Source: a bacterium | GTDB lineage: Bacteria; Auribacterota; UBA3054 | Direction: 5' to 3' | DNA: 64,000 nt | Assembly (NCBI GenBank): GCA_017557885.1 | Contig: JAFYXV010000005.1 | Span: 1-64,000 of the forward strand | Part shown: positions 54,234 through 64,000 of the stretch, piece after piece | Layout of the letters: every line of letters begins with the position of its first letter | Position numbering within the stretch: position 1 is the first letter of the stretch | Translations under genes and position numbers: made by a program | Notes under the pieces: model-generated | The model's input: the letters and a program-made list of their open reading frames with translations, nothing else | The model's database searches: none | What the model was told of the DNA's origin: nothing

Positions 54234-55099
54234 TTCTTGGGCGTGGTGAGCCAGACGTTGTCTATGAGCCTTGTGGTGCCGAAATAGACGGCCAGGGCGA
54301 CGAGGATCTTCTGGCCTTTCTTGAAGGTTTTGACTTCCTCAAGGGTTTCCCGGTCGCAAACGCTGATGTAATCTATTTTGGCCAGAGGAGATGTCGCGAT
54401 GATTTTGGCGATGAGCTTTTTCGTTTCCGCGGCGCTTTTGCCTTTCGCCACGGCGTCTTTGGCGGCTTTGAGGGATCTGGAAAGCACCAGGGCCTCTTTC
54501 TTTTCCTCGGGGCTCAGGTATTTGTTGCGGGAGCTCAGGGCCAGGCCGCTCTTTTCCCTGATGAGGGGGCATTCCACGATCTTTATGGGGAAGTCCAGGT
54601 CCCTGACCATGCGCTCAAGGATAAGAAGCTGCTGGGCGTCCTTCTTGCCGAAGCAGGCGAAGTCGGGCTGCACAAGGTTGAAGAGTTTGGAGACGACGGT
54701 GCAGACGCCTTTGAAGTGGCCTATTCTTCTGGCGCCGCAGAGAAATCTTGAGAGTGCTTCCTCGTTCACCCAGGCGGAGCGATCGTCAAAGTACATTTCC
54801 TTGGGCTGAGGGGCGAAGACCGCGTCGGCGCCCATTTCCTGGCAGACCAGAAGATCTTCCTTTAAGGTGCGGGGGTATTTGGCGAAATCTTCGTTGGGGC
54901 CGAACTGGGTGGGGTTGACGAAAACCGAGACCACCACGGCGTCGGCCAGTTGGCGGGCTTTTTTGATAAGCGAGGCGTGGCCGGCGTGCAGGGCGCCCAT
55001 GGTGGGAACGAGGGCGATGGTCTTGCCGTCTTTTTTGGCGCTTTTTATGAATTTGCGCAGCGCCGCTTTGTTCTTAAGGAGCAGAGGAGCCTTGTTCAT
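54230..55099 (-). CDS. panC: Pantothenate synthetase
   Basis: 289 aa. PTMGALHAGHASLI (nucleotide-binding HxGH), VFVNPTQFGPNEDFAKYPR, FGKKDAQQLL and KSGLALSSRNKYLSPEE are all present. It joins pantoate and beta-alanine, and supplies the pathway completed by CoaC and CoaB at 26-27 kb. panB and panD are not in the window. Confidence 0.96.
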   Translation of the reverse strand: MNKAPLLLKNKAALRKFIKSAKKDGKTIALVPTMGALHAGHASLIKKARQLADAVVVSVFVNPTQFGPNEDFAKYPRTLKEDLLVCQEMGADAVFAPQPKEMYFDDRSAWVNEEALSRFLCGARRIGHFKGVCTVVSKLFNLVQPDFACFGKKDAQQLLILERMVRDLDFPIKIVECPLIREKSGLALSSRNKYLSPEEKKEALVLSRSLKAAKDAVAKGKSAAETKKLIAKIIATSPLAKIDYISVCDRETLEEVKTFKKGQKILVALAVYFGTTRLIDNVWLTTPKK

Positions 55100-55112
55100 A
55101 TTGCCTCCCTTT

Positions 55113-55442
55113 TTATTCGCTTTTGGGCGTTTCGGAGGGATCTTCTTTCTTTTCCTCTTTTTTGGCGTCCTCGGCGGTCTCGGCGTAGTTCATCTGCAGC
55201 ATGGCGATCTGGTCGTCAAGAAGGTCGGATTCCTCTTTGGAGAAATTGCCCTTGGATTTTTCCCGCAGCATGACGAGAGAATCGATGAAATAACGGGCGC
55301 CCTGCAGATCGACTTTCGTTTCGTGCGTTTCGGGGTTGGCGATCTTGCCAAGGTTGACCATGGCCAATTGGGCGAAATTGAAGATCAGCATCACAAAAAG
55401 ATGGCTGTTGTGATCGTGCGCATGTTCATGCTCTTCACTCAT
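55113..55442 (-). CDS. DUF1844 family protein
   Basis: 109 aa. The conserved core is FAQLAMVNLGKIANPETHE, then a helix with ARYFIDSLVMLREKSKGNFS and a final LQMNYAE. The N-terminus is His-rich (HEHAHDHNSH), possibly metal-binding, and the C-terminus is Lys/Glu-rich. Function unknown; it lies 13 nt before panC. Confidence 0.88.
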   Translation of the reverse strand: MSEEHEHAHDHNSHLFVMLIFNFAQLAMVNLGKIANPETHETKVDLQGARYFIDSLVMLREKSKGNFSKEESDLLDDQIAMLQMNYAETAEDAKKEEKKEDPSETPKSE

Positions 55443-55492
55443 AATAAACTCCTTTAATGATTGTTTACAAAAAGAATTATAGCATTTGCCAT

Positions 55493-55531
55493 AAAAAACG
55501 CCCCGATGTGCCTTGGGGACAAATCGGGGCG
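55493..55531 (-). terminator. Rho-independent terminator of the metallopeptidase pair
   Basis: 9-bp stem CGCCCCGAT/ATCGGGGCG with a 15-nt loop, giving six U on the minus-strand transcript. It is 21 nt beyond the second metallopeptidase stop. Confidence 0.9.
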
Positions 55532-55552
55532 GTCAAAGAGCCGGCGTGGGTT

Positions 55553-56773
55553 TTATTGCCAGCCGTATTTTTTAGCGATCTCGGTCAGTTGCTCCTCCGT
55601 CACCGGGAAGCGCCAGAGCTGATAATACTTGATGAGGTTCTGGCCGGTGGCGACGTTCAGGGCGGCCAGGGCCACCGGGAGACGGGCCTCTTCTTTTTCG
55701 ATTTTCGGAACGCCTTTTTCATTCAGTTCCACGAAGAGGCGGTACCATTTTTTCATAGCGTCCCAGCCGTAAACCCTGACGATCTTCTGGAAAAAGCCGT
55801 TGATCTCGTCGCTGTCAAGCGAGTCGTAGGTCCTTTCGCTGTTTCCGAGGTAGGAGTCGCCGTAGCAGAGGAAGAAGCGGTCGGCCAGCTTCTTTATGGG
55901 CATCCTTTTTTCGGTGGAGAGCGGCAAAAAGTCCGTTCCCTTCCAATAGATGCCGAGATAGTCGGCGCTGGGCATATGGGAGAAGGCGTAGGTAAGCTTG
56001 AAGTTGGCGTGGAATTCCGCGCAGGGGCCGCTCCAGATGTAATAGTCGCCGATCTCGTCGTCGAAGTTGTGGCCCATCTCGTGGGTCCAGCCGAAGCTCA
56101 TGATGCCCTGCTTGAATTCTTCCAGCGTCTGGGGAACGAAGTCCATGGTCAAAACTATGGGGTTGCCGGCGTAGGCCCAGGCGTAGGCGTTGGGAGTCTC
56201 CTCGATCTTGGAAAGCGCGCCCTTGAAGGGGCGGTGTCCGGTCAGCTCCATCATGGCGGCGTAGGCTTCGTCCATCCAGCCGAGCATTTCCTTTTCCCAC
56301 TTTTCGCCCGTCCAGTTTTTCTTCTGCAGGGAAACTATCATGTAGTTCCCGGTGAGGGCCTGCAGCGGCGTTTCAAGGGTCGCGGTCTTGACCTCCAAAA
56401 GGGAGGGAAGGGAGATCGTCTCGCCGTTTGCTTTGGTGAGAGTGAACACGCCCTCCACGGCCGGGCCCTGAGGGGAGAGCGTCCTGACGCTATCTGGGTA
56501 ATACATGGCGGGGCCCCAGCTGGCTTCCGAGGAAGGCTCCAGGGCGATGTCCAGATTTTCCTCCCAAGTGTCGTTGTCGCCGCGCCAATGCGCCACGAAT
56601 TTCGTTACCTTGTAACTGTCGGGGGAGGGATTCTGGAAGGTGTATTTCGCCCAGTTCCAGCCGTTGCTCATCCAGCCGCGCTCGGGAGTCAGGGCGGCGT
56701 TGACGACGGGACCGAAATTCGGAGCGGCGAAAACGGAAAGGGAGGCGAAAAGCAGGAAAAGGAGTTTTTTCAT
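55553..56773 (-). CDS. Exported M60-like zinc metallopeptidase (copy 2)
   Basis: 406 aa with signal peptide (1-16). Zinc motif HEMGH at 231-235 (WTHEMGHNFDDEIGDYY), followed by a helical half with YGWDAMKKWYRLF and GQNLIKYYQLWRFP. The N-terminal 120 residues are beta-rich. The HExxH plus aromatic context recalls M60/enhancin-type peptidases that cut mucin-like glycoproteins; family placement is tentative. Tandem paralogue of the upstream gene, 21 nt apart, in one transcription unit. Confidence 0.75.
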   Translation of the reverse strand: MKKLLFLLFASLSVFAAPNFGPVVNAALTPERGWMSNGWNWAKYTFQNPSPDSYKVTKFVAHWRGDNDTWEENLDIALEPSSEASWGPAMYYPDSVRTLSPQGPAVEGVFTLTKANGETISLPSLLEVKTATLETPLQALTGNYMIVSLQKKNWTGEKWEKEMLGWMDEAYAAMMELTGHRPFKGALSKIEETPNAYAWAYAGNPIVLTMDFVPQTLEEFKQGIMSFGWTHEMGHNFDDEIGDYYIWSGPCAEFHANFKLTYAFSHMPSADYLGIYWKGTDFLPLSTEKRMPIKKLADRFFLCYGDSYLGNSERTYDSLDSDEINGFFQKIVRVYGWDAMKKWYRLFVELNEKGVPKIEKEEARLPVALAALNVATGQNLIKYYQLWRFPVTEEQLTEIAKKYGWQ

Positions 56774-56794
56774 TGTAGTGTGCTTACGGTTTGA

Positions 56795-58030
56795 TTACAG
56801 TCCGTATTTGTCCGCGGCGGCTTTGAGGGATTCCTCGGTGACGGGGAAGCGCCAGAGCTGATAGTACTTGATCAAGTTCTGACCGACGGCTTTGTTCAAA
56901 GCGGCGAACTGGAAGTTGACTTTTTCTTCCGGGGTCGCGGGGGCGGGCAGGCCTTTGTCTTTGACCGCGCCGATTATTCTGTACCACTTCTTGATGGGAT
57001 CCCAGCCGTAAACTCTCACGATCCTCTGATAGAAGGACTGGAGCTCGTCGCTGTCCAGCGTTTTCCAGGATCTGGTCTTGTCGGCCAGGTATTTTTCGCC
57101 GTAGAGCAGGAAGAAGCGGTCGCCCAGTTTGGTGATGGGAATGCGCTCGTCTTTGTCCACGGGCAGGATGTCGGTGCCTCTCCAGCGGATGCTCAGATAT
57201 TCCCTGGAGGGCATGTGATCGAAGGCGTAGAGGACTTTGATGTTGGCCTGGAACTCCGTGCTGTCGTGGTCCCAGCGGAGGAAGTCCGTCAGGTCGCAGT
57301 CGAAGTTGTGGCCAACTTCATGCGCCCAGCCCCAGCTCATAAGCCCCTGCTTGAATTCGCTGATGGTGTCGGGAACGTAGAGGCCGGTCAAGGTCACGGG
57401 GTTGCCGGCGTAGGCCCAGGCGAAGCGGTTGGGGGATTCTTTCATGCCGGTTATTTTGCCGTCGAAGGGCTTTCTGCCGACCAGTTCGACGTAACATTCG
57501 TAGCATTCGTCCATCCACTTCAGCATGTCCCTTTGCCAGAGGCCGCCGTCAAAGCGGGATTTCTGGAAGGAAACATAGATGTACTGTCCGGTGACGGCGG
57601 CCAGGGGCTCCTCGAGGACGGCCCTCTTGGTCTTGAGCTCGAAGGGCAGATATGTCGCCTTGCCTTCCCTTTTGACTCTGAATTTGCCTTTCATGACGAC
57701 TTTGCCGTCGGGCATTTTCTCGAACATGTCTTTGGGAAGATAAGTGTCGTGCAGCCATTTGGCTTCTTTGCCGGGGGCGACGGTGACGTTGACGGGGGCG
57801 GTCCAGGCTTCGGAATTTTCCGTGCCGATCCACTGGGCTTCCATCTCCTCCACGGTCCAGTCTTTCTGGCCGGAGTTTTTGAAGACGAATTTGGCCTTGT
57901 TCCAGGCGCCGACATCGAAGCCGATGTCGAATTCCGGGCCGGCCTTGACGCTGAGGGCGGTCTGGGCGGGCGGATCGGCTAAAAGCGTTGCGGCGCCCAA
58001 AAGGGCGAGGAAAAGGGCGGTTCTTAACAT
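56795..58030 (-). CDS. Exported M60-like zinc metallopeptidase (copy 1)
   Basis: 411 aa from ATG 58030, preceded by AAGGAG; an upstream in-frame ATG would put 10 residues before the signal peptide (MLRTALFLALLGAATLLA). Zinc motif HEVGH at 237-241 (WAHEVGHNFDCDLTDF), same architecture as copy 2 (YGWDPIKKWYRII, GQNLIKYYQLWRFPVTEES). Both copies keep the HExxH, so both may be active with different substrates. Confidence 0.78.
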   Translation of the reverse strand: MLRTALFLALLGAATLLADPPAQTALSVKAGPEFDIGFDVGAWNKAKFVFKNSGQKDWTVEEMEAQWIGTENSEAWTAPVNVTVAPGKEAKWLHDTYLPKDMFEKMPDGKVVMKGKFRVKREGKATYLPFELKTKRAVLEEPLAAVTGQYIYVSFQKSRFDGGLWQRDMLKWMDECYECYVELVGRKPFDGKITGMKESPNRFAWAYAGNPVTLTGLYVPDTISEFKQGLMSWGWAHEVGHNFDCDLTDFLRWDHDSTEFQANIKVLYAFDHMPSREYLSIRWRGTDILPVDKDERIPITKLGDRFFLLYGEKYLADKTRSWKTLDSDELQSFYQRIVRVYGWDPIKKWYRIIGAVKDKGLPAPATPEEKVNFQFAALNKAVGQNLIKYYQLWRFPVTEESLKAAADKYGL

Positions 58031-58232
58031 ATTGGCTCCTTGATTTTGAAAATTAAGCAATTATTTAACTTGTTATGTAAAAATGTTAGCAAAAATACGA
58101 GCGCCAGTCCATGTGTTTTTGTTTTGTTTCGGCTGTAAATTTTCCGGGGACCGCGGCCGGCCGCCGGGGATCCGCGCCGCGGGGGCTTTTTTGCTTCCGG
58201 CCCGGGGGCCAAGCAGCTTTTTGCCACCGGCT

Positions 58233-58260
58233 TTGATTTTGGAACGGGGTTTGGTATAAT
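58233..58260 (+). promoter_or_regulatory. Promoter of hppA
   Basis: TTGATT (58233-58238), 16-nt spacer, TATAAT (58255-58260) with extended TGG. Identical TTTGGTATAAT string to that before the STAS operon. Leader of about 50 nt, without a strong Shine-Dalgarno. Confidence 0.65.
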
Positions 58261-58315
58261 ATCTAATACTATTTTTTTAGTTAATTTCCTTTAACCCCAT
58301 TCATACTTAGGTGCT

Positions 58316-60688
<2,373 letters not shown>

Positions 60689-60697
60689 GCGACACTT

Positions 60698-61135
60698 ATG
60701 AAAAATTACCTTACGATAATGTCCGTCTTCTTGGCGAGCGCCCTCGCCTGGGCGGATGAAGTCGCGACGGAAGCCGCGGCGGCGGTGGATACCGCCGCCG
60801 CGGAAGCCGGCCCGGCGACTACGGAAGCGGCTAAGCAGTCCGGCGGAATGAATCCTCTTTTCATGATGATCATTCTGCTGGTGGCGATGTACTTCCTCAT
60901 GATCGCTCCTCAGCGCAAGCAGAAAAAGCAGAGAGAACAGATGATGGCGGCCCTCAAGGAGGGCGACCGCATCATGACTCAAAGCGGCCTTTACGGCGTC
61001 GTCAAGAAGATCAAGGACGAATCCGTCAGGCTGATGATAGACGATCAGACCAAAACGACCATCGAGATCTCCAAAAACGCGATAGCGATGGTCATAAATC
61101 CGCCGGAAGCCGATAAGGCGGAGGAAAAGAAATAA
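60698..61135 (+). CDS. yajC: Sec translocon accessory subunit YajC
   Basis: 145 aa. One transmembrane helix (about 53-69: [18 protein letters not shown]) followed by the YajC motif [19 protein letters not shown] and [12 protein letters not shown]. An Ala/Glu-rich signal-peptide-like N-terminus (about 1-18) is extra. It precedes secD by one gene, matching the usual yajC-secD-secF order. It lacks a clear Shine-Dalgarno. Confidence 0.93.
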   Translation: MKNYLTIMSVFLASALAWADEVATEAAAAVDTAAAEAGPATTEAAKQSGGMNPLFMMIILLVAMYFLMIAPQRKQKKQREQMMAALKEGDRIMTQSGLYGVVKKIKDESVRLMIDDQTKTTIEISKNAIAMVINPPEADKAEEKK

Positions 61136-61139
61136 ACCG

Positions 61140-61172
61140 TTTTTCCCGGCCGGATCTCCCGGCCGGGAAAAA
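61140..61172 (+). promoter_or_regulatory. Strong hairpin before the orphan sec-operon gene
   Basis: 14-bp perfect stem (arms TTTTTCCCGGCCGG and CCGGCCGGGAAAAA, loop ATCTC). The T-run is on the 5' side, so it is not a terminator. Its 3' arm ends in the A-run that adjoins the AAAGGA Shine-Dalgarno (61171-61176) of the next gene and may limit its translation or set mRNA processing. Confidence 0.75.
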
Positions 61173-61186
61173 AGGACAAAAGCGCC

Positions 61187-62041
61187 ATGTTCAACAAACT
61201 TCACAAGATCATTAAAAACTCGGGCCTCCCGACCTTGGGAGCGGCCCTCGCTTTGATCTTGGGAGCGCTTTTGCTGGTCCCGGAAGCCCAGAGCGGCGTA
61301 ACGGGCACCAAGAAGTTTGTGCGCGCCAGCAGGGAAACAGGCGGCCGGAGGAAAATGAACAGAACGAACCGCTCCGCCACCTACGTCCCCCGCTACAACG
61401 TGCAAAAAGCGACCTACGGCCCCACGGACGTTCTTCCTCCCTTCCGCAGACCGGACTACATGATCATGAACGGCGAGACCAACGCTGTGATCGTAAATGC
61501 CAAAGGAGAAAAAGAAACGGTCAAGGTCCCCGTCGTGGAGAAAGTGAAGCTCAACCGGGAAGGAGAGATCGAGAAGGTCGTTAAAATAAGGAAGGCGGAG
61601 ACCGGCAAGCCCTCCAGCGTTCACCGCGTCGGCCGCAAGGGCAAAGAAAGAGAGCGCCAGAAAGAGGCGCTAAAAGCCGAGCTTGACAGCGCGGAATCTT
61701 TTGGCAAAGCCGGGGAAAAAGCCGGTCAGAAAAAAAGGCTCGGCAAGGAAGGCAAAGGCGGCGACTCCATGGACGCCTCCGAAACTTCCACCAACGATCT
61801 CAAAACACTTATGTGGCAGACCGCCGCGCCTCCCAGCGGCAGCGTCCACACCGCCAGCTCTCCCCGCCGCGCCGGCTCTTTGGCGAAAAAGGGAAATGTT
61901 CAGCGCAGCCAGGACATCAACGGCAGCGCCAGGAAAATAAAAGAGCGCAACAGGGAGCGCCAGGGCGATAGCGAAACCAACATCATATGGCGCGCCCGGC
62001 ACATAGGATCCGCAGACGATTACGCGGACGCTGACAACTGA
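61187..62041 (+). CDS. Unrecognised basic single-span membrane protein between yajC and secD
   Basis: 284 aa. An N-terminal hydrophobic segment (about 14-32, LPTLGAALALILGALLLVP) could be a signal or anchor. The rest is highly basic and low in complexity (Lys/Arg/Glu/Gly/Ser), probably mostly disordered, with a basic patch GRKGKERERQKEA and an SxxRRAGSLAKKG segment. No known domain. Placement inside a yajC-X-secD unit suggests an export-linked or lineage-specific role; this is inference. The hairpin at 61140-61172 overlaps its ribosome-binding region. Confidence 0.65.
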   Translation: MFNKLHKIIKNSGLPTLGAALALILGALLLVPEAQSGVTGTKKFVRASRETGGRRKMNRTNRSATYVPRYNVQKATYGPTDVLPPFRRPDYMIMNGETNAVIVNAKGEKETVKVPVVEKVKLNREGEIEKVVKIRKAETGKPSSVHRVGRKGKERERQKEALKAELDSAESFGKAGEKAGQKKRLGKEGKGGDSMDASETSTNDLKTLMWQTAAPPSGSVHTASSPRRAGSLAKKGNVQRSQDINGSARKIKERNRERQGDSETNIIWRARHIGSADDYADADN

Positions 62042-62183
62042 TTTTTGCGGCGACAACAAGAGCTTTGGCTCTTCCTTTTAATTCCCGCATTCCTGCGGGA
62101 AACAATACGCCGCCCCCCTCTGAAATTATTCCTTTTGAAAATATAAATACAAAATAAATAACCCCAAAATAATCCTTAACTTT

Positions 62184-64000
62184 ATGAAACTTTCAACCAG
62201 ATTCATCATCATCGCGATCGTTGTTGCAGCTTGCATCGCGTTCATCCATCCTTCCATCCGCTGGGCCACCTACGACAACGCCCAGCGCGTCGCCCTTAAC
62301 GGCGACCCCATGTCCAAGAACGCCGACGAGGCCATCGGACAGTGGAAACTCAACCAGCCCCCCGCGGACGCCCCCTTCGGCCAGAGATTGGCCTACAGCA
62401 TCAAGAAATGGTGGCAGGGCGACCGTTCCAAAGTCTTGAACCTCGGCCTTGACCTCCAGGGCGGCATTTCCGTTTTCCTGAAAGTGGAACTGGACGACGC
62501 CGTCCAGAGCCAGCTGGAAAACCTCCGTCAGCGCGCCGTGGAGTATTTCGAGGAAAACAAGATCAACTATAGCGAGATCACCGTTCCCAAGGACAAAGTC
62601 GGCGAGATCACCTTCACCTTTGCCAACGCGGAAGACGCCAAGCAGGGCTTGGACCGCCTGAACGGCCAGGAAGACTTCACCTCCGTTTTGAACCTCCCCT
62701 CCGCTTCCGGCACCTCCTTTACCGCCACCATGCGCCAGGGCGAGCAGGACAGCCTGCGCCGCCGCGCCCTTGACCAGGCCCGCCACGTGGTCGAGAACCG
62801 CGTCAACGAGCTCGGTCTGACGGAACCGCAGATCCAGGTGGAAGAGCCCAGCCGCATCATCTTGCAGCTCCCGGGCGAAAAGGACCCCAACAGAGTCCGC
62901 GAACTTCTTAAGAAGACCGCCCAGCTCAGCTTCCACGTCGTGGCCGACGCCAAGCGCAGCGAATCCTGCATCAAGAGCATCATCCGCGCCAAGAAGGCCG
63001 AGAAGATCGACGAGAAGATCTTCCCCTCCTCCGGCACCACCGAACGCGGCGTTCCCTATACGACCTACAGGATCAGAACCACCGATTTCGAATATTTCAA
63101 GAAACTGCTTGAGGATCCCGAGATCCAGCGCCGCATTCCCCGCAACTGCACCCTGATGATCGGCAAAGAAGACGCCGACCGCCGCCAGGACGGCGAGAAG
63201 ACCAGAGAACTTACTCTGGTTGAGAACGCCGTGGCCATCGACGGCAGCTGCGTCAAGGACGCCAACGTCCAGATCGACGCCAGAGTCAACCGCATCGTGG
63301 CCCTGAAGCTGAATTCCGCCGGCAAGAGCAGCCTTAGCAAGATCTCCAGCGTCGCGGAACGCAAATATGTCAGCGAGAACAAAGTCACCCAGCTGGCCAT
63401 CTGCCTGGACGATCTCGTCTATTCCTCCCCGCTGCTTTTGACCCACATCGACGGCGATCCTATCATCACCGGCTCCTTCTCCCAGGAAGAATGCAGCGAC
63501 CTGGCCCTCGTATTGCGCAGCGGCTCCCTGCCCGCCAGACTTACTGAAGAATACAGCCAGACCGTGGGCGCCACCCTTGGCTCCGACTCCATCAAGAAGA
63601 GCATCGCGGCCTTCGTTATCGGCTTGGCCTTCGTGGTCGTCTTCATGCTGGGCTACTACCTGCTGCCCGGCGTCGTGGCCATCATCGCTTTGGTCCTGAA
63701 CGTCCTCATCACCATGAGCGTTCTGGCCCTCTTCCACGCCACCCTGACGCTGCCCGGCATCGCCGGTATCATATTGTCCATCGGCATGGCCGTGGACGCC
63801 AACATCCTTATCTTCGAGCGACTCCGCGAAGAGCTCGCTTCCGGTAAGGAAGTGAAGCGCGCTGTCAAGGAAGCTTTCGGCCGCGCCTTCATCACCATTC
63901 TGGACGCCAACCTGACCACCATCCTGGTCTCCATCGTCCTTTACATCTTCGGTATCGGCGCCGTCAAGGGCTTCGCCGTGACGCTGATCATCGGCATCGC
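62184..64000 (+). CDS. secD: Protein translocase subunit SecD (partial, runs off the window)
   Basis: The first 605 aa are present. An N-terminal transmembrane helix (about 5-22), LGLDLQGGISVFLKVEL (the SecD D1 motif), the P1 periplasmic domain, and then several transmembrane helices from about 470 onward including IAGIILSIGMAVDANILIFERLREE are visible. SecD with SecF uses the proton motive force to pull exported proteins through SecYEG. The start is ATG 62184 with no Shine-Dalgarno. SecF, perhaps fused, lies beyond the right edge. Confidence 0.96.
   Translation, partial: MKLSTRFIIIAIVVAACIAFIHPSIRWATYDNAQRVALNGDPMSKNADEAIGQWKLNQPPADAPFGQRLAYSIKKWWQGDRSKVLNLGLDLQGGISVFLKVELDDAVQSQLENLRQRAVEYFEENKINYSEITVPKDKVGEITFTFANAEDAKQGLDRLNGQEDFTSVLNLPSASGTSFTATMRQGEQDSLRRRALDQARHVVENRVNELGLTEPQIQVEEPSRIILQLPGEKDPNRVRELLKKTAQLSFHVVADAKRSESCIKSIIRAKKAEKIDEKIFPSSGTTERGVPYTTYRIRTTDFEYFKKLLEDPEIQRRIPRNCTLMIGKEDADRRQDGEKTRELTLVENAVAIDGSCVKDANVQIDARVNRIVALKLNSAGKSSLSKISSVAERKYVSENKVTQLAICLDDLVYSSPLLLTHIDGDPIITGSFSQEECSDLALVLRSGSLPARLTEEYSQTVGATLGSDSIKKSIAAFVIGLAFVVVFMLGYYLLPGVVAIIALVLNVLITMSVLALFHATLTLPGIAGIILSIGMAVDANILIFERLREELASGKEVKRAVKEAFGRAFITILDANLTTILVSIVLYIFGIGAVKGFAVTLIIGI

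Noticed and set aside
61140-61172. A rho-independent terminator after yajC
   Set aside because: The T-run precedes the stem and A residues follow it on both strands, the opposite of a terminator.
62193-63737. A 514-codon open frame antisense to secD
   Set aside because: It is a shadow of secD, which has clear family motifs on the plus strand.

Overview
The window looks like a chromosomal segment of a Gram-negative, PVC-type bacterium, most likely Kiritimatiellota/Lentisphaerota/Verrucomicrobiota. Evidence for an outer membrane is LpxK (lipid A), MlaA (outer-membrane lipid asymmetry) and an ExbB/ExbD operon. PEP-CTERM-like sorting tails, ThuA plus Gfo/Idh/MocA carbohydrate genes, a DUF1844 protein and a membrane pyrophosphatase fit the same group. 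The phylum call is inference from gene content; the partial 16S gene at the left edge could settle it.

The replication origin lies near the middle. dnaA (35.9-37.2 kb) is flanked by two clusters of DnaA-box-like 9-mers, followed by dnaN, a DUF721/DciA-like gene and a pyroglutamyl-peptidase-like gene. Left of this point most genes run on the minus strand and right of it most run on the plus strand, as expected for genes pointing away from oriC.

Left arm, from the edge inward: the 5' end of 16S rRNA with its promoter; a secreted SUMF1/FGE-like protein; an AlbA_2/Schlafen-type regulator containing a 9-bp tandem repeat; an mlaA-hydrolase-ABC-F operon; a PEP-CTERM protein; a STAS/PP2C/HATPase partner-switching module; a six-gene TPR-TPR-ExbB-ExbD-ExbD-VWA operon whose last protein has a TonB-like helix; an exported GH2 beta-galactosidase; tRNA-Arg(ACG); an array of four 27-nt palindromes beside a DUF1016/YhcG PD-(D/E)XK nuclease; then a long minus-strand run of lemA, htpX, a sugar-catabolism cluster (two Gfo/Idh/MocA dehydrogenases, ThuA, sugar isomerase) and housekeeping genes (HAD-NadD fusion, rsfS, gmk, coaC, coaB, lpxK).

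Right arm: nadB, sat, mtaB, plsC, fmt and rsmB; an AT-rich four-gene secreted/PEP-CTERM cassette (46.7-51.6 kb); a minus-strand block (beta-helix protein, unknown protein, panC, DUF1844, two tandem HExxH metallopeptidases); then hppA, yajC, an orphan basic membrane protein and secD, which runs off the right edge.

The stretches most likely to hold undescribed biology are the palindrome array with its DUF1016 nuclease, the TonB-like VWA operon, the AT-rich surface-protein cassette, and a palindromic promoter spacer shared by two envelope-gene promoters. Several promoters have an extended -10 (TGn) and two sit so close to the start codon that leaderless mRNAs are predicted.
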